From: an uncultured Roseiflexus sp.
Lineage (GTDB): Bacteria; Chloroflexota; Chloroflexia; Chloroflexales; Roseiflexaceae
Direction: 5' to 3'
Assembly (NCBI GenBank): GCA_937935075.1
Contig: CALGYB010000203.1
Location: 1 to 33,036, forward strand
DNA length: 33,036 nt
Below, piece by piece: positions 1-7,433 of this stretch; position 1 is the stretch's first letter, and every line of letters begins with the position of its first letter. Under the pieces are notes generated by a model, which saw only the letters and a list, made by a program, of their open reading frames with translations, ran no database searches and was not told where the DNA came from. The translations under genes and the position numbers were made by a program.

Positions 1-19
1 GGGCGGGCGCGCTGCCAGC

Positions 20-49
20 GCTCCTGGTGTTACCTGTGTTCCCAGGAGC
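20..49. other. stem-loop upstream of the STAS gene pair
   Basis: An 8-bp inverted repeat, GCTCCTGG at 20-27 and CCAGGAGC at 42-49, is separated by a 14-nt loop. No T-run follows, so an intrinsic terminator is not supported. It may belong to an upstream gene end or to the leader of the STAS operon. Nothing else could be assigned between 50 and 223, and no convincing -35/-10 pair was found. Confidence 0.35.
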
Positions 50-223
50 AGCCCGTATCCCTGAACGGTTGGTAATACCCTGGTGATATTCGCTCTATAT
101 ACTCACAACAAGTCGCGTGTATGTGACCATGATCTGAGGAAGAACACAAAGAACCTGCGTTGTTGTCGAGTCGCAGACGCATTTTCGTCAATCAGCCTTG
201 TACGCTCTCAGGAGGAAACAAAC

Positions 224-1489
224 GTGTCGTGGAGTCTGACCCGCAAAACTGCCATGATTGCAGTCGCGTATCTCGTTATTCTGAGCATCCTGGCGACCGA
301 TCTGACATTCACCGTGATTGAAATTCAGAAAATCGCCAACGATGTGAATCAGTCAATTGTAGAGGATGTGCAGACTGTCGGAGAAGTCAGTCTCACCCTC
401 CAGCAAATCCTGACCGAAGCAGTCTCATATGTGCAAACCGGTGATCCTGGAGAGTATGAGGAGAGCGCCGAATTCCTGCAGAAGTTGGAGGAGACGGTGG
501 CAAGATTGCGCGGATCTGAAGCCGTGTATCGCGATTTCCTCGATAATACCGCTCAACACGACGGTCTGATCGCACAGGAGGCAGTGGCGATTCTGAATGC
601 AGCGCAGCGCCTTCACGACCGGCTGCCGACTGACCCGGAGGGCCTGACCGACGAACAGCGCGAAGCGATCTACGCAGAGATCGAGACGATCGAAGAGCAG
701 CGCGAGTCGTTTACAGAGCAAGCAAATGCACATTTTGCAGACATACGCAACGTTGCCCGGCAGCATATAGCCGATGATGTCGCGCTCACCTTCGGCGGCA
801 TTGCGCTCGCTTTGGCTGCCATGGTCGCGCTGACTGCGGGTGTGCTATGGCTGATCGAGCGACATATTGTTCGCCCTCTGCGATCACTTACAAATGCTGC
901 GGGCAGTCTCGCAGAAGGGCGTCTGGAAGGTGAATTGCCGGTCACGAGCAATGATGAAATCGGCGCCCTGCAACAGACGTTCAACCGCATGGCGGCGACG
1001 ATCCGGCGGCAAACCGGCGATCTCGAGGCGCACTATCAGGAGATCAAACAGGCGCGCGATGCACTCGACGTGGCGCATCAACAGGCGCTCGAACAACTGG
1101 CGGTCATTCAGCGCCAGCAAGAAGCCATTCGTGAACTCAGCGTCCCTGTGCTGCCGGTCAGCCACGATACGCTGGTGATGCCGCTGGTCGGCGCGCTCGA
1201 CAGCGCCCGGTTGCTCCAGGTGCAGGAGCAGGCGCTGGAACGGCTCGCGGCGACCCGCGCCCGACGCCTGCTGCTCGACATTACTGGCGTGCCGATTGTA
1301 GACAGTCATGTCGCGCAGGGGTTGATCCGCGTCGTGCAGGCGGCGCGACTCCTTGGCGCAGAGGTGACGCTGATCGGCGTGCGCCCCGAAGTGGCACAGT
1401 CCATCGTCGGGCTGGGCATCAATCTGAGTCATATTCGTACTTGCCGTGACCTGCAAAGTGGATTGAGTCGAAACGGAGGACGCGCGTGA
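224..1489 (+). CDS. Membrane sensor with HAMP and STAS domains (RsbR-like anti-anti-sigma)
   Basis: A 421-aa protein. The GTG at 224 is preferred because AGGAGG at 210-215 lies 8 nt upstream; the open frame extends to 83 but that extension is unlike any family member. Order: transmembrane helix (about residues 9-31), extracytoplasmic helical region (32-186), second transmembrane helix (188-210), HAMP (211-263, with the DEIGALQQTFNRM signature), a coiled coil, and a C-terminal STAS domain (306-413). The STAS core reads DITGVPIVDSHVAQ. T354 and S361 sit where RsbR/RsbS proteins are phosphorylated by an RsbT-type kinase. The likely role is passing an envelope signal to a stressosome-like partner-switching module. 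It overlaps the next gene by four bases (GTGA), so the two are probably translationally coupled. No RsbT-like kinase or sigma factor gene is in the window. The general class is secure; the signal and partners are unknown. Confidence 0.85.
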   Translation: MSWSLTRKTAMIAVAYLVILSILATDLTFTVIEIQKIANDVNQSIVEDVQTVGEVSLTLQQILTEAVSYVQTGDPGEYEESAEFLQKLEETVARLRGSEAVYRDFLDNTAQHDGLIAQEAVAILNAAQRLHDRLPTDPEGLTDEQREAIYAEIETIEEQRESFTEQANAHFADIRNVARQHIADDVALTFGGIALALAAMVALTAGVLWLIERHIVRPLRSLTNAAGSLAEGRLEGELPVTSNDEIGALQQTFNRMAATIRRQTGDLEAHYQEIKQARDALDVAHQQALEQLAVIQRQQEAIRELSVPVLPVSHDTLVMPLVGALDSARLLQVQEQALERLAATRARRLLLDITGVPIVDSHVAQGLIRVVQAARLLGAEVTLIGVRPEVAQSIVGLGINLSHIRTCRDLQSGLSRNGGRA

Positions 1490-2451
1490 TCCGCCTGACG
1501 CAACAACAGATTAACCATGGGACGTTTGGATTGCTCAATAGTATGGCTGCCATAGCGCTGCTGATCTCGTTCTTTTTGGAGGTAGAACAGGCTACGATCC
1601 TCTCAGTCCTCGCAGGTCTGGGGATCAGCGGCGGTTTGTGGTTCGCCTATTGGCGTGGTTGGGAGCCTGCACGTCCGCTGCTCGTCATCTTTCTTACTCT
1701 GGTGATCGTCTTCGGTATGAGTGATCAGTTTCTTGCGTCTCACTTCAACCATGTTATCTATGTCATCCCGGCGCTGGCGCTGGTGCTGACCGGTCCGGTC
1801 TGGATTGTCGGCAGCGCGCTGGCGCTCCTGAGCGTTTTTGCCATCCGTGTGGGCGGCGGTCCCTACGTCAACCCTTTTGAACTGGCGACGTTCCTGTTGG
1901 TTATCGGCGGGATGGTCTTCAGCCGACTGGCAATCGACAATGTGCAGCGTCTGGAAGCGGCAAAGCGTGAAGCGGAAGAGGCGCGGGCGCGCGCCGAGCA
2001 GCGCGAACGCGACCTTGCGGCGCAGGCGGAAGAACTGGCGCAGCGCAACGCCGAACAACAACGCCTCCTCGAACTCGTCTCGGTGCTGGAGACGCCAACC
2101 ATTTCACTTTCGGAAGGGGTTCTGCTGGCGCCGATCGTCGGTGCGCTCGATACCCGCCGCGCGCAGGCGCTCACTGCGCGTCTGCTCAACGACGTCAGCG
2201 CCCAACGTGCGCAACGGGTCATTCTTGATATCAGCGGTGTGACGGCGGTCGATACGCAGGTGGCGCAGGCGCTCATTCAGACCGCGCGGGCGCTGAATCT
2301 GCTCGGCTGCCAGGTGACGCTTACCGGCATCTCGGCGACCGTGGCCATGACCCTGACCCATCTGGGAGTGGCACTGGAGAACATTCACGTTGTCCGTTCG
2401 CCGCAGGAGGCGCTGGTTGTGAGAACCGGAGAACCGAGAACCGAGAGCTGA
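1486..2451 (+). CDS. Multi-pass membrane protein with C-terminal STAS domain
   Basis: A 321-aa protein. It starts at GTG 1486, with GGAGGA at 1475-1480 and a 4-base overlap with the stop of the upstream STAS gene. The first 150 residues hold about five hydrophobic segments. A charged coiled coil follows (152-198, rich in AEEARARAEQ-type heptads), then a STAS domain (199-312) with the core DISGVTAVDTQVAQ. S250 and T257 are the candidate phosphorylation positions, the reverse Ser/Thr order of its neighbour. There is no HAMP domain, so the membrane part itself may sense or anchor. The pairing suggests the two STAS proteins work in one complex. The last residues (about RTGEPRTES) are encoded by a heptanucleotide repeat that runs through the stop codon, so the C-terminal tail is probably repeat-derived and dispensable. 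Confidence 0.82.
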   Translation: MIRLTQQQINHGTFGLLNSMAAIALLISFFLEVEQATILSVLAGLGISGGLWFAYWRGWEPARPLLVIFLTLVIVFGMSDQFLASHFNHVIYVIPALALVLTGPVWIVGSALALLSVFAIRVGGGPYVNPFELATFLLVIGGMVFSRLAIDNVQRLEAAKREAEEARARAEQRERDLAAQAEELAQRNAEQQRLLELVSVLETPTISLSEGVLLAPIVGALDTRRAQALTARLLNDVSAQRAQRVILDISGVTAVDTQVAQALIQTARALNLLGCQVTLTGISATVAMTLTHLGVALENIHVVRSPQEALVVRTGEPRTES

Positions 2452-2470
2452 GAACCAAGAACTGAGAACT
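2421..2470. repeat. Heptanucleotide tandem array, GAGAACC type
   Basis: Seven 7-bp units of the GAGAACC type (GAGAACC, GAGAGCT, AAGAACT, GAGAACT variants) with one extra G after the first unit. The array starts inside the coding sequence of the second STAS gene and passes its stop codon at 2449-2451. It resembles the short heptanucleotide tandem repeats known from cyanobacteria and other filamentous bacteria. Confidence 0.85.
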
Positions 2471-2508
2471 GATGCCAATGCGCAGTCATTTGGACAATCA
2501 TGGTTTTT

Positions 2509-2695
2509 GAGCACATCATCCGGTATCGCTTGGTGCAGCCCGCGCAGGCGGGCTTTGCGACCGTAGCCCGCAGCTTCAGCCGCTGTGCGGCCTGACCGCA
2601 AGTTAGGAAGAGCACATCATCCGGTATCGCTTGGTGCAGCCCGCGCAGGCGGGCTTTGCGACCGTAGCCCGCGGCTTCAGCCGCCGGGCGGCCTG
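2509..2695. repeat. Two tandem copies of an 87-bp repeat with 101-bp period
   Basis: Copy 1 spans 2509-2594 and copy 2 2610-2695, nearly identical and 101 bp apart. Each starts GAGCACATCATCCGGTATCG and contains two short palindromes, CCCGCGCAGGCGGG and a GC-rich hairpin around GGCTTCAGCC. No credible reading frame runs through it. The second copy abuts the broken 3' end of the PIN-domain pseudogene, so its arrival or duplication may have truncated that gene. Confidence 0.85.
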
Positions 2696-2696
2696 C

Positions 2697-3112
2697 GGTC
2701 CACGACAGCCTGCTGGCGCGCGTTGTGGATCGTTGCGCCTTGCGAACCGGACGCTTGAACGGCTGCGATCCGAGCGATCAAATGATGCCAGGTCCGGGTC
2801 ATTGGGAAACTCTGCGAAGTCACGTCCATCATTGGTGGAGGTGATCGCAACAGGTACACAAATCTGGGGGTTAGCCTGGTTGTTCCAGAGCCATTTGAAG
2901 AAGGCATCACCCAGGCCCGGCTGACCACCGGGCGAACGATGCCTGCGGTGCTCCTGCAAAATCAATCCCGACCGATCAACAGCAATGCGCCGTTGCGCTC
3001 GAATCTGACGCAGGGCTGTGATACATGCCAGCTGGCAGGCAGGACTCGCCTGTTCGGCGCGACCATTCGCAGTGATTGGCACATTGGTGTCTACAACGAC
3101 GATGGCCTTCAT
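2697..3112 (-). pseudogene. PIN-domain protein remnant (frameshifted, 3' end lost)
   Basis: The intact N-terminal part starts at ATG 3112 with VVVDTNVPI, the first catalytic Asp region of a PIN domain, and continues through GQPGLGDAFFKW and a stretch ending DLASFDRSDR. After that point similarity moves to another frame (AAVQASGSQG then IHNA), which indicates a small deletion and frameshift near 2775. The expected C-terminal part with the last acidic catalytic residues is missing and is replaced by the 101-bp repeat. PIN proteins are Mg-dependent ribonucleases. The start overlaps the stop of the upstream ATPase pseudogene (ATGA, 3109-3112), the usual arrangement of this gene pair. It is almost certainly inactive. 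Confidence 0.78.
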
Positions 3113-4312
3113 AAAGCCCCTGATTGTCGCTTGAGCGCGGCTTCCTGCATTGCTGCGATTTCGCCAAATTCATCGCCGAAGAAGTTCTCGGGCCAGTTAG
3201 TAATGTTGCCATACGGGTCAATCTGCAAAGGTTGCAGCTGTGATACGCCCTGTTTATCGGTGGTGCAGAAGTAGAGAGCGGCATGTTCCGGTTTGAGCCG
3301 CTCTTCAGCGATGCGTCGCTGAAGGCGACGCAAGAGGTGTTCGCTATGGCTCTCCAGAATGATCTGAATATTGCAGGTGCGGATAGCGTCGATGAAGATG
3401 TCGTCCAGCCCGGCCTGCACGCGCGGGTGCAGATGGATTTCGGACTGTTCGAGGATGATCGTTGATTCCTCAGGTGCATAGTAGCAGAGCACAATCACGG
3501 GTAAGATCTGTGAGACGCCGAAACCAACATCGGTGATTGACGTCTCAGGGCTGTGCGGCGTCAACCGGGTGCGCACCTCATACGATTTGCGGTTCTCAGC
3601 AATTGGCCGCAGTGAGAAATCATGGATCAGGCCAAGCTCGCGCATCCATACCGCAACACGCTCTTCGACAGTTTTTGTCGGCCTGTTCCCCCTGCCGACC
3701 CTGATCGTCGGTTGCTCGCGTGAAGCAAGAATGGCGGCAACTGCTAATTCGCCGCGACGGCCAACATCCTTGGGGCGTCCACGGGTACGCTTCAGATCGT
3801 AACCTTCGGCATCAGTTCGTACTCCTGGCGTGATTGCCCGTTTGTCTTCGACTGCTGTTCCATGCCGAAGCGGTATCGGTGCGCCGCGTCGTGCTCACCG
3901 GTCTGAAATGAGTACTCGAAGCGTTCGACCGTGATTGTCTGATCCGTGCCCTTGATCGAGGTGGAGAAGCGCAGTTCAGGGATGGCGAACGAAGCGTGCG
4001 GCCGGACGGGATCCTCCACCCGCAGCGCAGGCTCAAGCCTCCATGCTACAGATAAGGTGAGCGATCCAGGAACCTGGTGCGCATAGGCTATGTCGGAACA
4101 CGTGCCAAGATCGACATATGCGTGTTCATCGCCGGTGTGCAGCACCCGCTGGCGATCAGAGGACTCCGCCGTCTGTTTGAGTAACAGCAATATTTGGAGG
4201 ATGGATGTCTTGCCGGATCTGTTCGTGCCGAACAAACCCGTTATGGGGCCATGTGTATAATCCCTGTGTCCTTCCACGACTTAAACCGTTCAGCCTGGGG
4301 CTCAGTGATCAT
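3109..4312 (-). pseudogene. AAA ATPase (DUF3696 type) pseudogene, two frameshifts and an internal deletion
   Basis: The original start is ATG 4312 (MITEPQAERFKSWKDTG), with AGGAG 8 nt upstream. The frame breaks near 4246, where a C-run appears one base short. The next frame carries the Walker A region GTNRSGKTS and continues to about 3811. A second one-base loss near ELMPK/AEGYDLKRTRGRP returns to the frame that runs to 3109. At RTRGRP the sequence jumps straight to KDVGRRGE, implying an in-frame internal deletion, possibly between short GRP-encoding repeats. The C-terminal part is well preserved: DVGFGVSQILPV (signature), IILEQSEIHLHP (Walker B; EQPEIHLHP is more usual) and ESHSEHLLRRLQRR (switch-like His). 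The family is an OLD/RecF-like ATPase found in operon with a PIN protein. Function in the intact form is not established; defence or RNA-related roles are plausible. Confidence 0.85.
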
Positions 4313-4366
4313 GTCCGGCTCTCCTGGTTGAAAACATGTTCAGATGATTGCTCCTGCGCTTGATGT

Positions 4367-4461
4367 TTAGATTCCATCTGGAAAAGCTCGTTGGGCAGGC
4401 GAAGGCGTTGCTTTCGCCTGCCCGTCGCTCTTAAGTCAGCGATTTTTTGGATAGGCTCTTA
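4367..4461. repeat. MITE-like palindromic element, copy A (95 bp)
   Basis: It begins TTTAGATTCCATCTGG and ends TTTTGGATAGGCTCTTA, with a central palindrome built on GGGCAGGCGAAGGC and its complement. It aligns end to end with the 95-bp element at 12361-12455 and more loosely with 31412-31498. The last three bases on the plus strand, TTA, form the TAA stop codon of the leftward gene ending at 4459, so the element sits exactly at that gene's end. Confidence 0.8.
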
Positions 4462-4983
4462 GCATTCCAATTCTGCATCAAGCGTTTTAATACTCTTTTG
4501 CGCCATTTGACGCACGGTTTCGCTGCGGTCGTTCAGGAGCAGTTCCAGAACGTCGCGCCGGCGCGTTTCACGGGCGACCACTTTGCGAAACTGCATGGCG
4601 ATGCGCTCAGAATGCAGCAGCGTTGCGATGGACTGAAAGGGTGTTTTGGGATTGCAGCATAACAACACCCCCGCTTTGAATCCCATCTGATGCTCCCGAC
4701 CATTGTCCAGCACCGGCGCCAGCCGTTCAGCGAGCATCTCCAGCGCATCGACCGGTGTGCGGGGATGCTGCGCAATGGCAGCCGCGAGCGCCTGTTCATT
4801 CCACGATGTGATGGTTACAGGGAGCAGCGCCGCAAGCACGTCAGGTTCAGTGTTTGGGTGCCGTGCTACCGCTACTGCGACGAAATCGTAGGGTGAGGTT
4901 GCCAGTTCGCGCAACTCTTCCGGCGAGGTCTCAGGCGACCTGGCGGCGTCCAGATACTCTTTCGGCGTGTGGTATCGAGGCAT
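4459..4983 (-). CDS. Leucine-rich-repeat-variant/HEAT-like helical repeat protein
   Basis: A 174-aa protein from ATG 4983 (MPRYHTPKEYLDAARSP). This start is chosen for the GAGGAG just upstream; an in-frame ATG at 5001 lacks a ribosome-binding site. The protein shows short alpha-helical repeats: SPEELRELATSPYDFVAVAVARHPNTEPDVLAAL, then AIAQHPRTPVDALEML and further weaker units ending RSETVRQMAQKS. The pattern (LA-x-SP-x4-V-x3-VARHPNTP) is typical of leucine-rich-repeat variant (LRV) proteins. No catalytic motif, signal peptide or membrane segment is visible. A scaffold or binding role is likely, with unknown partner. The stop codon is supplied by the adjoining 95-bp repeat, so the original C-terminus may have been slightly different. 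It is not obviously linked to its neighbours. Confidence 0.78.
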   Translation of the reverse strand: MPRYHTPKEYLDAARSPETSPEELRELATSPYDFVAVAVARHPNTEPDVLAALLPVTITSWNEQALAAAIAQHPRTPVDALEMLAERLAPVLDNGREHQMGFKAGVLLCCNPKTPFQSIATLLHSERIAMQFRKVVARETRRRDVLELLLNDRSETVRQMAQKSIKTLDAELEC

Positions 4984-5069
4984 GTTCTCCTCACTGCTCA
5001 TCGTACCAGCGCTTTGTCAGCGCCGCTTCTTCATTGTAGCCGTTTCCGGCGCGCTTTGCCAGTTGCGGA

Positions 5070-5149
5070 GATGACCGTCACCCGCAGGCGCCTGGCGGGA
5101 CGCGCAGAGGATGCGCCGCAGCGCAGGCGTTGGGTGAGGGTGACGGTCA
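5070..5149. repeat. Long inverted repeat in a gene-poor stretch
   Basis: GATGACCGTCACCC at 5070-5083 is perfectly complementary to GGGTGACGGTCATC at 5136-5149, forming a 14-bp stem around a GC-rich 52-nt interior. The G-rich tract GGCGGGGGCGGGTGGGGCGG follows. The stretch 5002-5275 has no convincing gene. The element could be a structured dispersed repeat; function unknown. Confidence 0.6.
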
Positions 5150-5275
5150 TCGGCGGGGGCGGGTGGGGCGGCGCCGGGGTGGGGGGCAGCCCGCGCTGGA
5201 ATAGAGTGTGACAGGGCTTATAGGACGATCGGTCTAAATCCGGACAACCACGCTGGCGCCTGTGAAGCGGTTGGT

Positions 5276-5300
5276 GTTGGCTGAGCCTGTCGAAGCCAAC
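5276..5300. repeat. Short stem-loop with TGAGCCTGTCGAAG core
   Basis: GTTGGCT (5276-5282) pairs with AGCCAAC (5294-5300) around the core TGAGCCTGTCGAA. The same core, in either orientation, recurs at 12304-12322 and 14555-14573 with different flanking stem bases, so the loop is conserved while the stem varies. This matches a dispersed stem-loop repeat. Confidence 0.6.
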
Positions 5301-5364
5301 GTCGATCACGAGATTGTCTCATATCCGGTTGATCTTCCTATTAGTTGTCTGTTGCTGCTGCTTG

Positions 5365-5607
5365 CTATGCTGCCCGGCGCATCGGCACGCGCATGCGGAC
5401 CCGGGTAGGCGAGCGTCTGGGTGCGCAGGCATTTTGCTCGCATGTAGACGTCAGGCGCTCATACCCCTGCTGTAGCAGCAGACGGGAGGAGGCCAAACCT
5501 ATGCCCAATACGCCCGGCGCCGATTTCAAAGAGGTGCGGACTGCCGCCGTTAGCTGATTGGGGAGCAGCTTCATCTGCTCGGCGAGAAACCTCAACCGTG
5601 CCCGCAT
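5365..5607 (-). CDS. Possible short protein or gene remnant, unrecognised
   Basis: An 80-aa reading frame from ATG 5607 (MRARLRFLAEQMKLLPNQL). Its middle part has plausible amphipathic helices and a coding-like third-position bias, unlike the surrounding sequence, and continues as SLKSAPGVLGIGLASSRLLL. The C-terminal 30 residues become Arg-rich and non-protein-like. No ribosome-binding site is evident and no family is recognised. It may be the eroded 3' part of an old gene. The rest of 5301-5621 shows nothing assignable. Confidence 0.25.
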   Translation of the reverse strand: MRARLRFLAEQMKLLPNQLTAAVRTSLKSAPGVLGIGLASSRLLLQQGYERLTSTCEQNACAPRRSPTRVRMRVPMRRAA

Positions 5608-5621
5608 GGCGGCATCGCTTT

Positions 5622-6449
5622 CTAATAGGTTTTGTACGTATACCCTTCCTGTGAGACTCTGCGCGCAGCGCCGCGAATCCAGTATGCCAGCGTCCGTACA
5701 AAGCCATGATGCTCGAAGCCGCGTGGCGAATTCCACAGGATCATGCCCGCACAGAAGCGCCCCCGATAGACCGATTGTCGCCAGAACCTGCGGCTGAACC
5801 AGAGCCCTTCGCCAATGACCGGCTCGTAGCCGCCCAACTGCAGAAACAGGTTGCGCCGGATCGCCAGATTGTTGCCCGTAAAGATCATGCGCCGGAAGAA
5901 CAACTGTGATACCACGACCGAAACGATGACGCCAACCACATACAGATTATACCAGAGTCGTTTCCACAGACGCGGATGGACATAGATGCTCAGCCCTGAC
6001 ACTGCGCCAATGTCGGATTGCGCAAAGCAGCGCTGTGCGCTTCGCAGCCACCCCTTCGCCAGCCTGCAGTCGGCGTCAATGAAACAGACAATATCTCCGC
6101 TTGCCGCCAGCGCACCCCGATTGCGGGCATGGCTGAGGCCGCGTTGTTCCTCATGAACAACGATACATCCCAGTTGCCGGGCGAGCGGCGCCGTCTGATC
6201 AGTGCAGCCATTATCAACCACGATGATCTCGCAGGGCTGCTCCTGCTGCGCCTGGATCGATCGAACGCAGTCCTCGATGAACGCTTCTTCATCGAGCGCC
6301 GGGATAACAAACGAAAAGCGCAGGGGACATGGGCGCGCGGGCGTGTGACGTCGATGGACATGGGTCGCAAGCATCCGGCGGAGCAGCCTGCCATGTCTGT
6401 GGGTGTTGCACGATGGCATGCGCCTGTTCATAGGGCGTGATCGATTCAC
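5622..6449 (-). CDS. Family 2 glycosyltransferase (GT-A fold)
   Basis: Up to 275 aa. The GT2 core begins at about residue 44 (RFSFVIPALDEE), followed by EIIVVDNGCTDQT, the SHARNRGALAASGDIVCFIDAD segment with the metal-binding DxD-like IDAD at 124-127, and TGNNLAIRR. A hydrophobic segment (about 168-186) suggests membrane association. It likely transfers a sugar from a nucleotide donor to a lipid or cell-surface glycan. The first 40 residues are Arg/His-rich and unlike the family, so the true start is uncertain; no initiator ATG lies next to RFSFVIPAL in frame. In the acceptor motif GEGLWFSRR a Gly stands where an acid is often found (GED), so activity may be altered. A promoter can be read just upstream (6466-6495). 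It stands alone between the LRV gene and the catabolic locus. Confidence 0.78.
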   Translation of the reverse strand: MNRSRPMNRRMPSCNTHRHGRLLRRMLATHVHRRHTPARPCPLRFSFVIPALDEEAFIEDCVRSIQAQQEQPCEIIVVDNGCTDQTAPLARQLGCIVVHEEQRGLSHARNRGALAASGDIVCFIDADCRLAKGWLRSAQRCFAQSDIGAVSGLSIYVHPRLWKRLWYNLYVVGVIVSVVVSQLFFRRMIFTGNNLAIRRNLFLQLGGYEPVIGEGLWFSRRFWRQSVYRGRFCAGMILWNSPRGFEHHGFVRTLAYWIRGAARRVSQEGYTYKTY

Positions 6450-6465
6450 ACATACGGATGCTGTT

Positions 6466-6495
6466 ACTATACATAAAGACCTGGTGATCGGTCAA
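6466..6495 (-). promoter_or_regulatory. Candidate sigma70-type promoter for the glycosyltransferase gene
   Basis: On the minus strand TTGACC (6495-6490) and TATAGT (6471-6466) are separated by 18 nt. This would place transcription start near 6459, just upstream of the longest reading frame. The -35 lies within the terminator-like hairpin that ends the upstream amidohydrolase gene. Confidence 0.5.
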
Positions 6496-6527
6496 GCCGC
6501 TTCCGGCTCACGCGTTGCCTCCAGGTC
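6478..6527 (-). terminator. Nested hairpin at the end of the catabolic operon
   Basis: An outer stem GACCTGG (6478-6484) with CCAGGTC (6521-6527) encloses an inner hairpin AGCCG/CGGCT (6495-6508, CTTC loop). On the minus strand it starts at the stop codon of the amidohydrolase and is followed by a weak T-rich stretch (TCTTTATG). It probably ends the leftward operon; the poor T-run keeps confidence moderate. Confidence 0.45.
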
Positions 6528-7419
6528 ATGCCAATCCCAACAACGCCAGACTGTCGCGGTGGATGATGGCTTCAATCTGATCGTCCGGCACTTTCGGCAG
6601 CCGCGTTCCATCGACGATCTGATTGACATTGCGCAGCGCCGTGATGGTTTCATCGGGGGTGGCGATCGGAAAATCGGAAGCCAACAGCAACTTGTGCATC
6701 GCACCCCATTCTGAGCATTTCAGCAGACACTCATAGAATGAAAAGGGGCGGTAGAAGAGACCTGAAATATCGGCATAGACGTGGGGATGTTTCCGTATGA
6801 CCGCAATCGTGTCAACCTGCCAGGGATGCCCCATATGCGCCATGATGATCCGTAATTCGGGATAACGGATGGCAATCTGGTCCATGATCAGCGGGTGAGC
6901 CAGCCGTATGGGCGCGGTGCGCACGGGTGATGTGCCCTGATGAAACAGGACTGGCAGGCCGAGCGACTGGGCGCGTTCGTAGATCGCCAGGGCGCGATCC
7001 TCGAGCGGATCGAAGTTCTGGTAGTTCGCCGCCAGCTTGATGCCGCGCAGTTCCAGATCGCGTACACAGGAGTCAATTCTGGCGAGCGCCTTTGGGTCAT
7101 ACGGGTGGATCGACATAAACCCGATCAACTTGTCGGGATGGGCGCGGACGAATTCCGCCGTCGCTTCGTTCGGGTCGATAGGCGCCGGCGAATCCAGAGC
7201 GAGCGGCGTGCCGGTGACGCCGCCGTCATTCGAGCCAGGCGACCAGGCGATGGGAAACACAATAGCGCGATCCACCGGTGTCATCGCCGCCAGGTGATCT
7301 TCCCAGTTGTACACAGCCCGCACAGGCCGGTCGGGGCGCCATGTATCATACGTTTCCTCGCAATCCGGCGGCACAGGGCCACGGTACTGCGGGGTGTGGG
7401 TATGAACGTCGATAATCAT
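6526..7419 (-). CDS. Amidohydrolase-superfamily metal-dependent hydrolase (COG2159 type)
   Basis: A 297-aa protein from ATG 7419 (MIIDVHTHTPQ). The frame is open far upstream inside the neighbouring gene, but similarity starts only at the DVHTH motif, as in the family. Visible metal and catalytic positions: H6 and H8 (HxH), H160 (VLFHQGTS), H195 (AHMGHPW) and D249 (LASDFP). The fold is a TIM barrel. Relatives include decarboxylases and sugar-acid lactonases, so hydrolysis of a lactone or decarboxylation is possible; the substrate cannot be read from sequence. It lies 14 nt after the mandelate-racemase-type gene, the last gene of the operon. Pairing of such hydrolases with enolase-superfamily dehydratases is known from non-phosphorylative sugar pathways, where the lactonase acts just before the dehydratase. 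Confidence 0.85.
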   Translation of the reverse strand: MIIDVHTHTPQYRGPVPPDCEETYDTWRPDRPVRAVYNWEDHLAAMTPVDRAIVFPIAWSPGSNDGGVTGTPLALDSPAPIDPNEATAEFVRAHPDKLIGFMSIHPYDPKALARIDSCVRDLELRGIKLAANYQNFDPLEDRALAIYERAQSLGLPVLFHQGTSPVRTAPIRLAHPLIMDQIAIRYPELRIIMAHMGHPWQVDTIAVIRKHPHVYADISGLFYRPFSFYECLLKCSEWGAMHKLLLASDFPIATPDETITALRNVNQIVDGTRLPKVPDDQIEAIIHRDSLALLGLA

Positions 7420-7433
7420 TGGAAAGCCTTCTT

